Below are positions 63,497 to 64,000 of a stretch of 64,000 nucleotides of DNA, piece by piece. Position numbers and translations under genes: made by a program. The stretch is taken from positions 28,016 to 92,015 of the forward strand of contig NZ_AUFL01000021.1 of assembly GCF_000426485.1 (NCBI RefSeq), in the 5' to 3' direction. The DNA is from Indolivaga capnocytophagoides DSM 22835 (GTDB taxonomy: Bacteria > Bacteroidota > Bacteroidia > Bacteroidales > Dysgonomonadaceae). How positions within the stretch are numbered: position 1 is the stretch's first letter; each line of letters begins with the position of its first letter. The notes beneath the pieces were generated by a model, which saw nothing but the letters and a program-made list of their open reading frames with translations, had not been told where the DNA came from and did not search any database.

Positions 63497-63527
63497 CAAA
63501 GGTAGTGACTTTTTTTGGATTGTACAA
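63497..63527 (-). promoter_or_regulatory. Promoter of deaD
   Basis: TACCTTTG on the minus strand (63497-63504) with a TTG 20 bp upstream (63525-63527). The predicted start near 63490 gives a leader of about 285 nt. Confidence 0.6.
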
Positions 63528-63545
63528 TAGTGGCTTTATTCTACA

Positions 63546-63565
63546 AAAAGGTAACAAAAGTAACA
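63546..63565 (-). repeat. Copy 3 of the 20-bp intergenic repeat
   Basis: AAAAGGTAACAAAAGTAACA, matching copies 1 and 2 (7056, 40142) except at two or three bases. It lies just upstream of the deaD promoter. Confidence 0.55.
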
Positions 63566-63657
63566 GCGGAATCACTCTTTTTCGAGTGATACCTTTTTGC
63601 TTTTCCTGAATTTTCAGAACCATTTTGAGGACTCTTTCTGTATAGATAAAATAAATC

Positions 63658-63687
63658 CGGGCAGATAAGTTTTCTCTTATCCACCCG
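63658..63687 (-). terminator. Terminator of the gene entering from the right edge
   Basis: A 12-bp stem (two G-T wobbles on the minus strand) around the loop at 63670-63675, followed by a T-rich minus-strand sequence; 23 bp after the stop codon at 63710. Confidence 0.8.
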
Positions 63688-63709
63688 AATCTTATAGCCC
63701 GTCTAAAAC

Positions 63710-64000
63710 TTATTTCACGACAAATACAATATTTATATAATCATCGTAATTTGCCTTCTTGATGGTAGTATAATTCATTACACCGGCAGCACTGATACTG
63801 TTTATGGTAATCCGTGACGGATCGTGATATGTTACATAATAAAACAGATCGGAGGCTGACGCAAAGTGCGGTATTGTCGACGGTGCTCCCGTACTTTTGT
63901 ACATAGGTGATCCATACTCTGTCTTATATTGAGCATAAAGGTCTTTGGTTGCAGTACCTAATGTGGTTGTAGATATATTGATTGAGGGCATATAGAAGAA
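63710..64000 (-). CDS. C-terminal part of an unidentified protein
   Basis: Minus-strand frame ending at 63710 and open to the window edge. The first ATG inside is at 63991, but the frame continues upstream (FFY before it), so this is probably the last 97 residues of a longer protein. It contains ATKDLYAQYKTEYGSPMY and FYYVTYHDPSRI and ends NIVFVVK. I do not recognise a domain. The strong terminator after it supports a real gene. Confidence 0.55.
   Translation of the reverse strand, partial: FFYMPSINISTTTLGTATKDLYAQYKTEYGSPMYKSTGAPSTIPHFASASDLFYYVTYHDPSRITINSISAAGVMNYTTIKKANYDDYINIVFVVK

Larger units (their letters stand above)
63206..63709. other. Long deaD leader and upstream intergenic region
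   Basis: 504 bp without a coding frame. From 63205 to about 63490 it is the predicted deaD 5' leader; then come the promoter (63497-63527), a 20-bp repeat copy (63546-63565), TATAGATAAA (63641-63650) and the terminator of the next gene (63658-63687). Confidence 0.5.

Noticed and set aside
1..64000. CRISPR arrays, tRNA, rRNA, insertion sequences or a prophage
   Set aside because: I saw no regular spacer-repeat pattern, no cloverleaf-like or rRNA-like sequence, and no transposase or phage gene group; the repeats present are short and dispersed.

Overview
The window looks like chromosome of a Bacteroidota (Bacteroidales) species, most likely close to Dysgonomonas; the genus is an inference. The evidence is AT-rich DNA, promoters of the TTG-N19-TAnnTTTG type, weak Shine-Dalgarno sequences, a type IX secretion/gliding cluster (porP-porK-porL-porM-porN), the long form of IspG, the order DUF6089-uppS-bamA-ompH-ompH, and many Bacteroidota-only families (DUF4836, DUF6242, an AURKAIP1/COX24-like 30-residue basic protein). 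Almost everything is core genome. I see no integrated phage, insertion sequence, CRISPR array, tRNA or rRNA. The only phage-like gene is one orphan terminase-small-subunit-like gene at 7.1-7.7 kb.

Layout. 0-10 kb, mostly minus strand: a partial DUF1599 gene, a LysM/M23 peptidase, ndk, a LuxR-type regulator, queG with a membrane-anchored partner, a two-gene radical-SAM DNA repair/modification pair, the orphan terminase-like gene, RNase G, the COX24-like mini-gene and HU. 10-22 kb: an ECF sigma / membrane protein / TraB-GumN operon, a glycosyltransferase, lptD, then methyltransferase-YfhO-GT2 and a flippase-like membrane protein. 22-28 kb: rsmA-corA and a DUF4836 lipoprotein/ABC transporter operon. 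28-35 kb: the outer-membrane assembly operon DUF6242-DUF6089-uppS-bamA-ompH-ompH. 35-46 kb: ribD, prmC-recX-comF, a WecA/MraY-type transferase, the agmatine-to-putrescine genes aguA and aguB with a serine hydrolase between them, and ackA / 3-hydroxyacyl-CoA dehydrogenase-like / pta. 46-53 kb: an HxlR regulator divergent from a GNAT gene, rpsO, an MBOAT-SGNH acylation pair, an MscS channel and ispG. 53-64 kb: the porPKLMN operon, rdgB, an HhH protein, deaD with a long leader, and a C-terminal gene fragment.

Envelope biogenesis dominates: LptD (LPS export), BamA and two Skp-like chaperones (barrel assembly), UppS and the WecA-like enzyme (lipid carrier and glycan initiation), the type IX secretion core, several glycosyltransferases and an O-acylation pair.

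The most unusual signal is not a gene. A short palindromic element, AAGGTC-NNN-GACCTT, recurs at least fifteen times in intergenic DNA. It lies close to start codons of envelope and metabolic genes or is fused to the stop codon of the upstream gene, notably through the por operon. The middle triplet varies (TCA, TGA, GCA, AGA, ACA, TTC), while arm changes are partly compensatory or wobble-compatible. Several copies extend into a longer, roughly 45-60 bp repeat. I do not recognise this family.
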